Of a stretch of DNA of 64,000 nucleotides, positions 15,868-25,442 are shown in pieces (position 1 is the first letter of the stretch; every line of letters begins with the position of its first letter). The notes below the pieces were generated by a model that saw nothing but the letters and a program-made list of their open reading frames with translations, did no database searches and was not told where the DNA came from. This DNA comes from Chondrinema litorale. Its GTDB lineage: Bacteria; Bacteroidota; Bacteroidia; Cytophagales; Flammeovirgaceae. The position numbers were made by a program, and so were the translations under genes. The stretch spans positions 1,054,001 through 1,118,000 of the forward strand of contig NZ_CP111043.1 in the NCBI RefSeq assembly GCF_026250525.1, in the 5' to 3' direction.

Positions 15868-18084
15868 TTGGATAAAACATCAGTTTTGAACAGCAAGAAA
15901 TTTTTTTCAGTATTTATCATTTTGCTCTTAGGGTTAACAGAATCTTGCCAACAGTACCACGATACTACTGCTAGATTTAACGCTTATTTTTTAGCAAATG
16001 AAAAGACACTTGAAGTAGAAGAAGCCTTATTTGGGAATATCCAAAACGATTACAATGATATATTACAGGTTCTAGCTCCTATAGATACTACAGCCGCAGC
16101 GGGGCAAGCATCAATTTTTGAATATATTCTTGAGAAGGCATCATTACCCATCCAATGGCACGAAGGAAGCCAATGGGTAGACGATTGCTATATACTAATT
16201 GGCAAAGCTCGTCTCTACCAAGGTGATTTTATGAATGCTGTGCTCACATTCAAATATGTAAACTCAAACTCAAAAGATAATGCAGCAAGACATAAGGCAT
16301 TAATTTTATTAATTAGAACATTTATAGCTTCTAAGCAATATGCCAACATGTTTGCTATCATAGATTATATCAAAAAAGAAAAAACTCCTTTAAACGAAGA
16401 AAACACTAGAGACTACCACCTTACCATGGCCCATTATTTCAGGCTTATGGAAAATTACGATATGCTATTTCTGCATTTGAAAGAAGCTTTACCTTTAATA
16501 GAAAAAAGAAAGAGAAAAGCCAGACTAAATTATTTAATGGCTCAGCTTTACGAAATGAAAGGTGATGTAAACTCTGCTTATGAAAATTACAGCATTGCAT
16601 TTAAATACAGCCCTACCTACGAGTTAGCATTCCAGGCAGACTTAAAAAAATCTGCGGTATCTAAAATAGAATCAGAAGAAGACATTGAAGATGCAGCTAA
16701 ATATTTTAAGAAACTCTTAAACGACGAAAACAACTGGGAATATAGAGACAAGATATACTATGAAATGGCAAAGTATAACTTGAGAAGAGAAGAGTTTGAT
16801 GAAGCATTAAAATACTTGAATGAGTCTGTACAGGTAAGTAGTAACAACACTATCCAAAAAGCTTACTCCTATTTAAAAATGGGGGAAATCTATTATTATG
16901 AACAGAAAAATTTTGAGCAAGCTGCGCTGTATTACGATAGTACTATACAGGTAATGCCACCACATGTAAAAAACTACGACAATACTAAAGAGCTCGCTGA
17001 AACACTTAAAGAATTCACCAAATATTTAAAGCAAGTAAGAGATCAGGAAAGGCTATTAAAACTTGCTGCAATGCCTAAAGAAGAGGTAGACGAATACTTA
17101 CAAAACGAAATTGCACAAGAAAAAGAAGGCATTCTAAAATATCAGGAAAATAAAAGACTGGGAGAAGAAAAAAGAAAGCAAGCTCCTAGTACAACAACTG
17201 AGCTTAGCTCGCAAAAAGATGCAGGCTGGTATTTTTATAACTCAACTGCCAGAGTTGTTGGGCAAACAAGTTTTATTAGAACATGGGGTAACAGAAAGTT
17301 AGAAGACAACTGGCGTCGTTCTAAAAAGATTACCAACTTCGATGATAATACAAACACCAACCAACCAACTGCCAACAATAAAGAGAATAATACCAAACAA
17401 GAACAAACCGAAGATATTTTTGCTTCTGTAAAATCGCTTGAAGCCAGAAAAGCAGAAATACCTTATAATGAGACTCAAAAACTAGAGGTATACGCTAAAC
17501 TTGAACAGGGACTTTTTGAGCTTGGTAAGGTTTATTACTACAGACTCGAAGAATTCATCAACGTAATTAGTACATACTCCAGATTACATAAGGAATTCCC
17601 TAATGGAGAGTTTACTCCCGAAGCACTATATATATTATATACCATGTGTATAGATTTTCCGGAATGTAGCCAACAAAGCTATAAAGACACCATTGTTCAA
17701 GAGTATCCAGAGTCGTTTTACGCTAAGATATTGGTTAATCCTAATTATGTACAGGAAACTAATATTAGTAATAATGAATCTATAGACTTGTATGAAGAAT
17801 GTTTCTCTTTGTATAAAAAAGAAAGATACAACGAGTCTGATTCGCTCTTACAAATAGCTATTGATAAATACCCAAAAAGTTCGGTGCAAGACAAAATGCA
17901 CTTATTACGCACCATGATAGACGGAAAAATTACTGATGATATCAATACTTATTATCAGAAATTAAATCAGTTTATAAATAATTTTAGCCAAAGTGAATTA
18001 ATTCCTTTTGCTCGAAATCTTTTAAGTGCAATTGATCCTTCTAAAATCAAGTCTGACACAAGTATTCAGCAGGGTCAAAACTAA
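15868..18084 (+). CDS. porW: Type IX secretion lipoprotein PorW/SprE (TPR protein)
   Basis: Outer-membrane lipoprotein needed for type IX secretion and gliding in Bacteroidota. 738 residues from TTG at 15868. Signal peptide with lipobox LTESC (Cys27). Immediately after is the family hallmark YHDTTARFNAYFLANE, then WVDDCYILIGKARLYQGDFMNAVLTFKY, the conserved first TPR. Several more TPR-like helical hairpins fill residues 120-350. A charged, low-complexity stretch near residues 490-520 is followed by a second helical/TPR block ending near residue 730. Length is shorter than some homologues. It precedes a class A penicillin-binding protein by 110 nt on the same strand. Confidence 0.88.
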   Translation: MDKTSVLNSKKFFSVFIILLLGLTESCQQYHDTTARFNAYFLANEKTLEVEEALFGNIQNDYNDILQVLAPIDTTAAAGQASIFEYILEKASLPIQWHEGSQWVDDCYILIGKARLYQGDFMNAVLTFKYVNSNSKDNAARHKALILLIRTFIASKQYANMFAIIDYIKKEKTPLNEENTRDYHLTMAHYFRLMENYDMLFLHLKEALPLIEKRKRKARLNYLMAQLYEMKGDVNSAYENYSIAFKYSPTYELAFQADLKKSAVSKIESEEDIEDAAKYFKKLLNDENNWEYRDKIYYEMAKYNLRREEFDEALKYLNESVQVSSNNTIQKAYSYLKMGEIYYYEQKNFEQAALYYDSTIQVMPPHVKNYDNTKELAETLKEFTKYLKQVRDQERLLKLAAMPKEEVDEYLQNEIAQEKEGILKYQENKRLGEEKRKQAPSTTTELSSQKDAGWYFYNSTARVVGQTSFIRTWGNRKLEDNWRRSKKITNFDDNTNTNQPTANNKENNTKQEQTEDIFASVKSLEARKAEIPYNETQKLEVYAKLEQGLFELGKVYYYRLEEFINVISTYSRLHKEFPNGEFTPEALYILYTMCIDFPECSQQSYKDTIVQEYPESFYAKILVNPNYVQETNISNNESIDLYEECFSLYKKERYNESDSLLQIAIDKYPKSSVQDKMHLLRTMIDGKITDDINTYYQKLNQFINNFSQSELIPFARNLLSAIDPSKIKSDTSIQQGQN

Positions 18085-18194
18085 AAGCAAAAGAAAACTA
18101 TTAGTGCTTAAAAAGGATTTTATAATTTTGAAGATTAAAGTAAATAGAGTTCCATATTCTAAATAGAAAAGACTCTTAATAAATATACTGAAAT

Positions 18195-20570
18195 ATGTAT
18201 TTGAGATTAATAAAAATAATTTGGTTTACCTTTTTTGCTGGCTTAATCGCACTGGTGCTTTATGTAGCTTCAGTATATGGCAACTGGAATAACCTTTATG
18301 GTGGATTACCAGATTTTAAAGAACTGGAAAATCCTAAAAATGAGCTTGCTTCCCTACTCTACACCGCAGATGATAAGATAATGGGTAAATATTTTGTTGA
18401 AAACAGAGACCCTGTAAAATACAGCCAGCTTTCTCCTAATCTAGTAGATGCCTTAAAAGCAGTTGAAGATGTGCGATTTGAAATGCACAGTGGTATAGAT
18501 TTTCGAAGCTTAACTAGGGTATTTTATGGTCTTGTAACTTTCGATAGAAAAGGTGGTGGTAGTACACTTACCCAACAGCTAGCTAAAATTCTTTTTAGCA
18601 CTCGGGGAGAGTTAAGTAATGGCAAACTAAATGATATTCCTTATCTCAACATTCTTATTTCAAAAACTAAAGAGTGGATATTGGCAATTGAACTAGAGAG
18701 AGCCTATACCAAAGAAGAAATTATGACAATGTATTTGAATACGGCGTCATTTAGTGGTAATATTTTTGGGATAAAAGCAGCTAGTAAAACCTTTTTTAAT
18801 ACTATTCCCGATAGTTTAGATATTTTGCAAGCAGCTACACTTTCTGGTATGCTGCAAGCACCAACCCGTTTTAACCCACATCGTAATCCAGAAAACTCTA
18901 AGACTAGAAGAAATACAGTTTTGTATCAAATGGAGAAGTACGGTTTTTTAAACGAAACTCAGTTTGACACACTTTCCAAAAAGCCAGTAACTGTAGAATA
19001 TAAGATGGAGAGCCACAATACTGGGTATGCCACTTATTTCAGAAATGAAATTGCCAAAGATTTAAAAAAATGGTGTGCAACTCACTACAAACCAAATGGT
19101 GAGGCTTACAACCTTTATACTGATGGCTTAAAAATCTACACTACCATCGATTCCAGAATGCAGAAATATGCCGAAGAAGCTGTTCAAGAGCATATGGCGC
19201 ATCAGCAGGAGTTATTTAATGCGCACTGGAAAGGTAGAGACCCTTGGATCAACGAAGACTTTGAACCTATAAAAGGTTTCTTATCTAGCAGAATTAGAAG
19301 AACAGAAAGATATAGAGTATTAAAACTAAAATATGGTGACAATAAAGACTCTATCAATAAAGTCTTGAATACACCTGTGCCAATGACTATATTTAGCTGG
19401 ACTGCTCCCGGTTATGAAAAAGATACAGTAATGTCTCCTATGGATTCATTAGCTTATTACAAGCATTTTCTACATACTGGTTTAATGTCGATGGATCCGG
19501 CAACTGGTTATATTAAAGCTTGGGTAGGTGGTATAGATCACCGTTACTTCCAGTTTGATAATGTAAAGCAAGGTTACAGACAACCAGGTTCTACATTTAA
19601 ACCTATTACTTATTCTGCTGCTATTGTAGAAAACAAAATGCACCCTTGCTATAAAATTGTAGACTCCCCAGTAAGTATCACTTTACCAGATGGCACTATC
19701 TATACTCCAAAAAATAGTGGCTCTTACTCTAATAAGGAGATTACACTAAGACAAGCAATTGCCATGTCTAAAAACACTGCGGCAGCAAATATTATTAAAA
19801 TTCTAGGGCCAGATATTATAGCAGATTATGCCGAAAATAAATTTGGCATTGGGTACTTAAGACAGAAGTACGGAAATAGCAGAAAAATAGACAGAGTATA
19901 TTCTTTATGCTTGGGAACAAGCGAAGTATCATTATTTGAGCTAGTAGCAGCCTATTCTGTATTCCCTAATCAAGGAGTTTGGACTGAGCCAATTTTTATT
20001 ACTCACATCGAAGATAAAGACGGTAAAGTATTAGAAACTTTTGTTCCTAAAACGATAGAAGCATTAAGTGAAGAAGATGCCTATACTATGACCTATATGC
20101 TTAGAGGTAGCAACGAAGAAAAAGATGGAACCTCCATAGGGTTAAGAGTAAGACAAATCTATGACGACCGCCAAGGATACGATTTTATAAGAGGGACTCA
20201 AGTAGGTGGTAAAACTGGAACAACTTCAAACTATTCTGATGGTTGGTTTGTGGGAGTAACCAAAAACTTAATTACTGGTGTTTGGGTTGGAGGCGAAGAA
20301 AATGTAATTCACTTTAGATCGCTTACATATGGACAAGGTGGTAGAATGGCAATGCCAGAGTTTGCTAAGTATACTGAGAAAGTTTACGCAGATAAAGATT
20401 TACCATACCACAATCAATTAGGTGAAAATGGTGATTTTATAAAACCAGACAAAATGCTCCCAGAGTTCGATTGTTGGAAGTACGATAAAATGACCAGTTT
20501 AAACCCTGCTGATTCACTTAGCAATAAGACTAATATTATCCCTACTAAAAAAGATGATGACTTTTTCTAA
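18195..20570 (+). CDS. Class A penicillin-binding protein 1A (transglycosylase/transpeptidase)
   Basis: Bifunctional peptidoglycan synthase. 791 residues. One N-terminal membrane helix (about 5-28). The GT51 glycosyltransferase domain has catalytic Glu91 in VEDVRFEMHSGID and the GGGSTLTQQLAKILF motif. The transpeptidase domain has the active Ser466 in GSTFKPI, the SKN triad at 525-527 and KTGTT from Lys673. The C-terminus is short and polar, ending in Lys/Asp. It is 110 nt downstream of porW, the only co-oriented neighbour. A strong terminator follows. Together with the M23 peptidase across the divergent gap this makes a cell-wall growth neighbourhood. Confidence 0.96.
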   Translation: MYLRLIKIIWFTFFAGLIALVLYVASVYGNWNNLYGGLPDFKELENPKNELASLLYTADDKIMGKYFVENRDPVKYSQLSPNLVDALKAVEDVRFEMHSGIDFRSLTRVFYGLVTFDRKGGGSTLTQQLAKILFSTRGELSNGKLNDIPYLNILISKTKEWILAIELERAYTKEEIMTMYLNTASFSGNIFGIKAASKTFFNTIPDSLDILQAATLSGMLQAPTRFNPHRNPENSKTRRNTVLYQMEKYGFLNETQFDTLSKKPVTVEYKMESHNTGYATYFRNEIAKDLKKWCATHYKPNGEAYNLYTDGLKIYTTIDSRMQKYAEEAVQEHMAHQQELFNAHWKGRDPWINEDFEPIKGFLSSRIRRTERYRVLKLKYGDNKDSINKVLNTPVPMTIFSWTAPGYEKDTVMSPMDSLAYYKHFLHTGLMSMDPATGYIKAWVGGIDHRYFQFDNVKQGYRQPGSTFKPITYSAAIVENKMHPCYKIVDSPVSITLPDGTIYTPKNSGSYSNKEITLRQAIAMSKNTAAANIIKILGPDIIADYAENKFGIGYLRQKYGNSRKIDRVYSLCLGTSEVSLFELVAAYSVFPNQGVWTEPIFITHIEDKDGKVLETFVPKTIEALSEEDAYTMTYMLRGSNEEKDGTSIGLRVRQIYDDRQGYDFIRGTQVGGKTGTTSNYSDGWFVGVTKNLITGVWVGGEENVIHFRSLTYGQGGRMAMPEFAKYTEKVYADKDLPYHNQLGENGDFIKPDKMLPEFDCWKYDKMTSLNPADSLSNKTNIIPTKKDDDFF

Positions 20571-20593
20571 TAGGGAATAGATGATGAAACAAT

Positions 20594-20625
20594 AAAAAAG
20601 CTCTGCCTTTCAGCAGAGCTTTTTT
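20594..20625. terminator. Bidirectional intrinsic terminator
   Basis: A 13-bp perfect stem AAAAAAGCTCTGC / GCAGAGCTTTTTT with a 6-nt loop, between the converging PBP1A gene and the Spy-like gene. Confidence 0.92.
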
Positions 20626-20626
20626 A

Positions 20627-21088
20627 TTAGTTAATTCCTCCATTTGGTGGGCCATCTGGCGGAAATCCTCCAGGACCTCCATCTGGTGGACCTCCTCTTC
20701 TATTTCTTCGTTGAGCTTTTCTTTGCTCTTCCATTTCTTTATACTTCTTCAACTGATCTTTGCTGAGTATTTTTTTGAGTTCTTTTTCTTTCTTAATCTC
20801 CAGAGTTTCCATATCATAACTTTTTTCTTCTCTGGTCAATTCTTCATTTTTCATTAGCTCTACTCTTTGCTTTGCATATTTCAAGTTAATGTCTCCTACT
20901 ATAGCAACTTGATCTTCTGTTAAAGCCAAAGAATCAGTCATAAGCGTAGTTTGCATTTGAGCCATTTCTTCTACAGAAGGCATCTTTCTCCTTCTGCGCT
21001 CTCCTTGTTCATCATTCTGGTCTTGCGCATAAAGCATATTGCCAAGCAGCATCCCATATACGAATAAATAAAAAAATCTTTTTTTCAT
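20627..21088 (-). CDS. Spy/CpxP-like periplasmic protein with Pro/Gly-rich tail
   Basis: 153 residues with a signal peptide (cleavage after LYA, about residue 21). An Arg-rich stretch (ERRRRK) is followed by a helical region with LTEDQVAIVGDINLKYAKQRVE and LKKILSKDQLKKYKEMEEQRK, the pattern of small helical Spy-type chaperones. The last 25 residues are Pro/Gly/Asp-rich (GGPPDGGPGGFPPDG). It is a paralogue of the next gene on the same strand. The tail is absent from that paralogue. Function as a periplasmic chaperone or stress protein is inferred from architecture only. Confidence 0.8.
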   Translation of the reverse strand: MKKRFFYLFVYGMLLGNMLYAQDQNDEQGERRRRKMPSVEEMAQMQTTLMTDSLALTEDQVAIVGDINLKYAKQRVELMKNEELTREEKSYDMETLEIKKEKELKKILSKDQLKKYKEMEEQRKAQRRNRRGGPPDGGPGGFPPDGPPNGGIN

Positions 21089-21177
21089 AAAGCCTCTAAT
21101 CTACTAGGGTTTAGGTGAATACTTTTTACAGTTAAGAATTGAAAATGATTATCGTACTCTAAATTTGAAGATTTTAA

Positions 21178-21570
21178 CTAATTATTAGTTGAGCTATTCC
21201 TTCTATTTCCTCTCGCTCTTCCTTGCATTTGAGCTTGTATTTCTTCCATTTTTACGTATTGCTCATCGCTAAGAACTGTTTTTAATTCAGCCATTCTCTC
21301 AGTCCTTATTGCATCCATTTTAGATCTCCTGTCTGTACCCTGAAGATCACTATCAAAAACTTCTTTCTGTTTTTGAGCATATTTCAGGTTAATTTCTTGC
21401 ACAGAAGTAACAGTAGCTTCATTTAAGCTAAGTTCTGTTTTCATATGGGTGGTTTGCATGGTTGCCCTGTCTTCGGCAGTCATGTTTTTACCTCTACCAT
21501 CTCGTTGAGAAAATCCATAAAAACTAATTCCCATCAACATTACTGTAATTAAAATGCTAAGGCGTTTCAT
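21178..21570 (-). CDS. Spy/CpxP-like periplasmic protein (paralogue)
   Basis: 130 residues with a signal peptide (FYGFSQ, about residue 21). The helical core SLNEATVTSVQEINLKYAQKQKEV aligns with the neighbouring protein, and both share TTHMKT/TTLMTD before it and a DEQYVKMEEIQAQM/ DQLKKYKEMEEQ ending. Tandem duplication is clear. Basic, Asn/Arg-rich C-terminus. The upstream gap is 130 nt, so this gene probably heads a two-gene unit with its paralogue. Confidence 0.8.
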   Translation of the reverse strand: MKRLSILITVMLMGISFYGFSQRDGRGKNMTAEDRATMQTTHMKTELSLNEATVTSVQEINLKYAQKQKEVFDSDLQGTDRRSKMDAIRTERMAELKTVLSDEQYVKMEEIQAQMQGRARGNRRNSSTNN

Positions 21571-21700
21571 AACTTTATTTTTTAGTGTTAAATAGTTTAG
21601 GATTAATTGCTAAATCTCTTTTCAACACTAAATAAAGCTTCTACAGCAAATAGTAAAATAATTTCAACCAACTATAAGAATTACTAAACCAAAGCAGTTT

Positions 21701-23392
21701 TTAGGTAGTTTTCTGGTTTTCTAAAAATGTTTGAAAGATAAAACCAAAGCCTATTACAGGTAAACAGCCAATTACATTAAACCACAGATAAGGGATATCT
21801 GTGAAAAGGAAACAGTACATTACAATTACTTCGGCTACAATTGCAGCTAAAAATATAGCAAGTCCACCAATTTTTTTAAAGTAAAAGGCTACCAAGAATA
21901 TTCCTAAAATAGTACCATAAACCAAAGAGCCTAACATATTTACAGCTTCTATTAAAGTACCAAGTCTATTGGCAAACATGGTAAATATGATAGCATAAAT
22001 ACCCCAAAAAACTGTAATCCAACGAGAAGCTTTTAAGTAATGTCTGTCTGATGCATCTTTATTAAAATGGCGTTTATAAATATCTATCAAGGAAGTAGTT
22101 GCCAATGCATTCAATTCGGATGAGGTGGATGACATAGAGGCCGATAGAATTACAGCTATTAATAAACCAATAATTCCTGCAGGTAAATGATCGATTACAA
22201 AGTTTAAAAAGATATAATTGGTATCGTTTGTATCTGCGTTAGGATCAGCCGTTTTGATAGCTTCTATTGCAGTTTCTCTAATATTAGAAAGCTCTTTATC
22301 TGCAACTTTTAAAGACTCTTCAGCTTGAGTTATGTTTCCCTCTTCTTTATTAAGTTCCTTTACCAGATCTAATGCTTTTTGCTTTCGCTCAAAAAATGCA
22401 ATACTGTAATCATCTTCGAGCTGGGTAATATTTGCATTCTGTCCTTTTTGTTTGGCATCTTCCAGCAATACTTTGTTAAAAAACACAGGAGGCTGAAAGA
22501 AAAAGTAAAAGACATACACCATTACCCCTATAAATAAAATAAGAAACTGCATGGGTATTTTAGCCATTCCATTAAACAGCAAACCCATACGACTTTGGGT
22601 AACAGACTTACCTGTTAAATACCTTTGCACTTGAGATTGGTCTGTTCCAAAGTAGGAAAGAGCTAAAAAGAAGCCTCCAATTACTCCTGTCCAAATATTA
22701 TATCGGCTACTTAAATCGAATTCAAAATCTACTACATTTAGCCTTCCCATTTTACCTGCCACTTCTAATGCATTACCAAAGCTTACTTCTTTCGGTAGCA
22801 TATTAACCACCATTACACCAGCTATAAACATCCCTATTACAATCACTCCCATTTGGAATTTTTGCGTTTGGCTAACGGCTGCAGTACCACCAGAAACGGT
22901 ATAAATTACCACCATGCTTCCTATAATGAGGTTGGTAATGTATATATCCCAGTTTAATAGCGATGAAAGAATTAAAGAAGGGGCAAAAATGGTAAAGCCT
23001 GCAGCCAACCCACGTTGGCTTAAAAACAGTATAGCAGCTAATGTACGGGCTCTTACATCAAAACGAGACTCTAAATACTCATAAGCAGTATAGATATTCA
23101 TTTTGTGGTAGATAGGTACTACGGTAATAGAGAGCAGTACCATTGCAAGCGGTAAACCAAAATAAAACTGCACGAAACGCATTCCGTCAGTATATGCTTG
23201 CCCTGGTGCAGAAAGGAAAGTAATTGCACTGGCTTGGGTAGCCATTATGGAAAGTGCAATGGTAAACCAAGGGGTTTGCTTATTTCCTAATAAATAATCA
23301 CTGATGTTTTTGCTTCCTCTCGTTTGCCAGACTCCATAAACCACTATAAATATCATAGTGCCCGACAACACAATCCAATCCAGATAACTCAT
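21701..23392 (-). CDS. Sodium:solute symporter (SSS/SLC5 family)
   Basis: 563 residues with about 13 membrane helices. Visible family features are SYLDWIVLSGTMIF at the N-terminus, SIMATQASAITFLSAPGQAY (helix 2), YTVSGGTAAV and SASMSSTSSELNALATTSLIDIY. Between helices near residue 305 and 400 there is an extra charged stretch of about 85 residues (KALDLVKELNKEE... KVADKELSNIRETAIEAIK), predicted helical or coiled. Its substrate is unknown; SSS members here carry sugars, amino acids, iodide or similar. The ATG overlaps the stop of a 48-residue membrane peptide gene (ATGA), so translation is coupled. Confidence 0.95.
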   Translation of the reverse strand: MSYLDWIVLSGTMIFIVVYGVWQTRGSKNISDYLLGNKQTPWFTIALSIMATQASAITFLSAPGQAYTDGMRFVQFYFGLPLAMVLLSITVVPIYHKMNIYTAYEYLESRFDVRARTLAAILFLSQRGLAAGFTIFAPSLILSSLLNWDIYITNLIIGSMVVIYTVSGGTAAVSQTQKFQMGVIVIGMFIAGVMVVNMLPKEVSFGNALEVAGKMGRLNVVDFEFDLSSRYNIWTGVIGGFFLALSYFGTDQSQVQRYLTGKSVTQSRMGLLFNGMAKIPMQFLILFIGVMVYVFYFFFQPPVFFNKVLLEDAKQKGQNANITQLEDDYSIAFFERKQKALDLVKELNKEEGNITQAEESLKVADKELSNIRETAIEAIKTADPNADTNDTNYIFLNFVIDHLPAGIIGLLIAVILSASMSSTSSELNALATTSLIDIYKRHFNKDASDRHYLKASRWITVFWGIYAIIFTMFANRLGTLIEAVNMLGSLVYGTILGIFLVAFYFKKIGGLAIFLAAIVAEVIVMYCFLFTDIPYLWFNVIGCLPVIGFGFIFQTFLENQKTT

Positions 23393-23535
23393 GAATATGT
23401 TTTAGTAAACCAATAAAATAATACGATCAATAAAATCAATTCTCCAATCACTAATATATACCAGCTTTTCCATTTATTGAAAATAGGTGGCTTGGCTTTT
23501 TCATTTCCATTTTCTAAGATCTGGTCTGTGTCCAT
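23389..23535 (-). CDS. Small membrane protein coupled to the SSS symporter
   Basis: 48 residues: MDTDQILENGNEKAKPP, then one hydrophobic helix WYILVIGELILLIVLFYWF and a short tail ending TYS. The stop codon TGA overlaps the ATG of the symporter gene, a standard coupling signal. The acidic, Lys-containing N-terminus would be cytoplasmic. No family is recognised. A single-span peptide encoded directly before a transporter suggests an accessory subunit, but that is inference. Confidence 0.75.
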   Translation of the reverse strand: MDTDQILENGNEKAKPPIFNKWKSWYILVIGELILLIVLFYWFTKTYS

Positions 23536-23647
23536 TATGAAATATTAAATATTCTGTTGATGTAAATACTGGATTACAAAGCTCTTATCTTTTATCTTTA
23601 TAACAAGATTTATTACATGTAGTGCAAATTAACTAAACAAAAACGAT

Positions 23648-23821
23648 ATGGCTTATATAAAGCGTTTTTTTAAAGAGCTAAGTCAACTAACCGGACAAGA
23701 CACCGAAGTTGCAGAACCGGTCTTTAGCACAAGCGAAGTTGACTTTTTTTTTAAGAAAACAGGCTTAATTATAGCTTCTATAGCGATTGCTACAGCCATT
23801 TTGCTTTTTGCTTTTGCCTAA
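23648..23821 (+). CDS. Small membrane protein, function unknown
   Basis: 57 residues from ATG at 23648: a basic amphipathic start MAYIKRFFKELSQLTGQ, an acidic middle and one C-terminal helix TGLIIASIAIATAILLFAFA. It is divergent from the symporter operon, and 110 nt separate the two starts. The frame has no internal stops and good codon use for this genome, but length is short and no homologue is recognised. It could be a regulator peptide of the neighbouring symporter or simply an orphan. Confidence 0.55.
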   Translation: MAYIKRFFKELSQLTGQDTEVAEPVFSTSEVDFFFKKTGLIIASIAIATAILLFAFA

Positions 23822-23945
23822 AACTATCACCATACCTATCCATTACATTACATAACTACAATAATCAATCTGCTAAATCACTTAAAAGTGATTTATGTAA
23901 GCTTTACTATCTATACAGCTATTTGATGTTTAAAAAATTTAAATT

Positions 23946-24155
23946 ATGCAGAAGATCACACTTGAAAAAATCTATCACAGTTACCTAACAAATGGCATCC
24001 TAGGCTCTTTAAGACTAGACTTAATGATGAAAGAACAACAAGGATATGAATGTTTTTTTACTGATTTAGAAACAGGTGAAAAAAGTATTCAATTTATTCC
24101 CATGAGTAACAATATAAACATCAATCAGAAAGTTGAAGCTATATTCTGTGATTAA
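23946..24155 (+). CDS. Small hypothetical cytoplasmic protein
   Basis: 69 residues (MQKITLEKIYHSYLTNG...), no signal or membrane helix. It contains a hydrophobic-polar alternation compatible with a small alpha/beta fold: EQQGYECFFTDLETGEKSIQFIPMS. It sits between the 57-residue membrane gene (125 nt upstream) and a strong terminator, so it is transcribed on the plus strand in its own unit. No family recognised. Confidence 0.55.
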   Translation: MQKITLEKIYHSYLTNGILGSLRLDLMMKEQQGYECFFTDLETGEKSIQFIPMSNNININQKVEAIFCD

Positions 24156-24217
24156 TTAAAAGTAGCATCAATCTGCTTAAAAATATTTTAATTCCGGAGC
24201 TACATTCTACTATAAAC

Positions 24218-24251
24218 AAAAAGCCTTCTGCATAACAGCAAAAGGCTTTTC
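24218..24251. terminator. Intrinsic terminator
   Basis: AAAAAGCCTT with complement AAGGCTTTT, and an inner CTG/CAG pairing with a small bulge, followed by T-rich sequence, between converging genes. Confidence 0.7.
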
Positions 24252-24254
24252 TTT

Positions 24255-25442
24255 TTATCTTAGTCCAGAAGACTTAATCGGCATTCTTTTAAATGGCTTG
24301 CTCTCATCAAAAAGTTTACGGTAAGTAACATGTGTTTTATTAATTCTACCTCCTACCTGAGCTTTTACCACATTAATCATTTTCGGGTTAAAATCGCCAA
24401 TCCAGTTCATTTCCAAAAAGTCGTAAGCTCTGTAATCTCCTTGCACCATTTGTCTAAACTTCTCAATCATTAAACCATCCACACCTTTTCCCTGATGAGC
24501 CGGATCAACGCCAAAAATAACACCTAATAATTTTTTATTCGTTTTCCTCCACTTATACCACAAGAATGTAAGCTTACCTAGTAAATCAAGCTTGCCATTA
24601 ACGTGCTTAAAAATCTGATTTACTTCTGGTAATAGAATAAAAAAGCCAATTGGTTTATTATCGAAATAAGCAAACCAAAGCACCTTCTCATCCATAATTG
24701 GCTTCATTTTATTCATTAAAGCTTTTGCTTGTAACGAAGACATTTTTGCCACTCCAGAATGATTTGCCCAAGCATTATTGTATACTTCTCTAAAGTCTTC
24801 GATGTATTTAGATATTTCAGCCTTTTTAAGGTGTCGTGCATCGTAGCGGGGGTCTTGCTGAAGCTTAGCTGCTTTTTCTGCAACTTTGGGCGCAAGTGCT
24901 CCCATTATCTCTCTAGCAAAAGTAAATTGCTTAAAATATACTTGGAAACCGTATGCTTCAAAAAGAGCTGGATAATAATCGAAATTATAATTACAGCAGT
25001 AATTAGGTTCGTGCTCAAAACCATCTATTAAGCATCCCCACCATTGGTCGCGCTCTCCAAAATTAATTGGCCCATCTACCGCCTCCATTCCACGTTCTTC
25101 TAACCATGCTTTACAGGTATCGAAAAGCTTAAAAGCAGCTTCTTGATTGTTGATACACTCGAAAAAACCCATGCCACCTGTAGGCTGGTCGTTATCTTTA
25201 TTAACTGATCTTTTATCAATAAAAGCAGCTACCCTGCCTACAGTTGTACCAGTACTATCTTTTAAAATCCACCTAGTACACTCCCCATGCCTAAAATATT
25301 TGTTTTTAGATGTATCGAAAACGCTGTTAATATCATCATCCAGCGGCCTAATCCATGCTGTATTTTCACTTTTGTATAGCCTTACTGGTAATTGAATAAA
25401 CTCTTTTCTAGTATGTGTATCTTTAACTTCAATAATTTCCAT
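24255..25442 (-). CDS. GNAT-fold protein (YghO-like)
   Basis: 395 residues. The C-terminal half shows an acetyl-CoA-binding pattern: VIFGVDPAHQGKGVDGLMIEKF, preceded by beta strands VLWFAYFDNKPIGFFILLPEV. The N-terminal half carries the strands FIQLPVRLYKSENTAWI and a GRVAAF segment that looks like the first half of another GNAT domain with the N-terminal part of a tandem pair. Conserved INFGERDQWWGCLIDGF and YCCNYNFDYY are family-like. Members are widespread in Bacteroidota, with unknown substrate. It stands alone, ending at the terminator 24218-24251. Confidence 0.8.
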   Translation of the reverse strand: MEIIEVKDTHTRKEFIQLPVRLYKSENTAWIRPLDDDINSVFDTSKNKYFRHGECTRWILKDSTGTTVGRVAAFIDKRSVNKDNDQPTGGMGFFECINNQEAAFKLFDTCKAWLEERGMEAVDGPINFGERDQWWGCLIDGFEHEPNYCCNYNFDYYPALFEAYGFQVYFKQFTFAREIMGALAPKVAEKAAKLQQDPRYDARHLKKAEISKYIEDFREVYNNAWANHSGVAKMSSLQAKALMNKMKPIMDEKVLWFAYFDNKPIGFFILLPEVNQIFKHVNGKLDLLGKLTFLWYKWRKTNKKLLGVIFGVDPAHQGKGVDGLMIEKFRQMVQGDYRAYDFLEMNWIGDFNPKMINVVKAQVGGRINKTHVTYRKLFDESKPFKRMPIKSSGLR

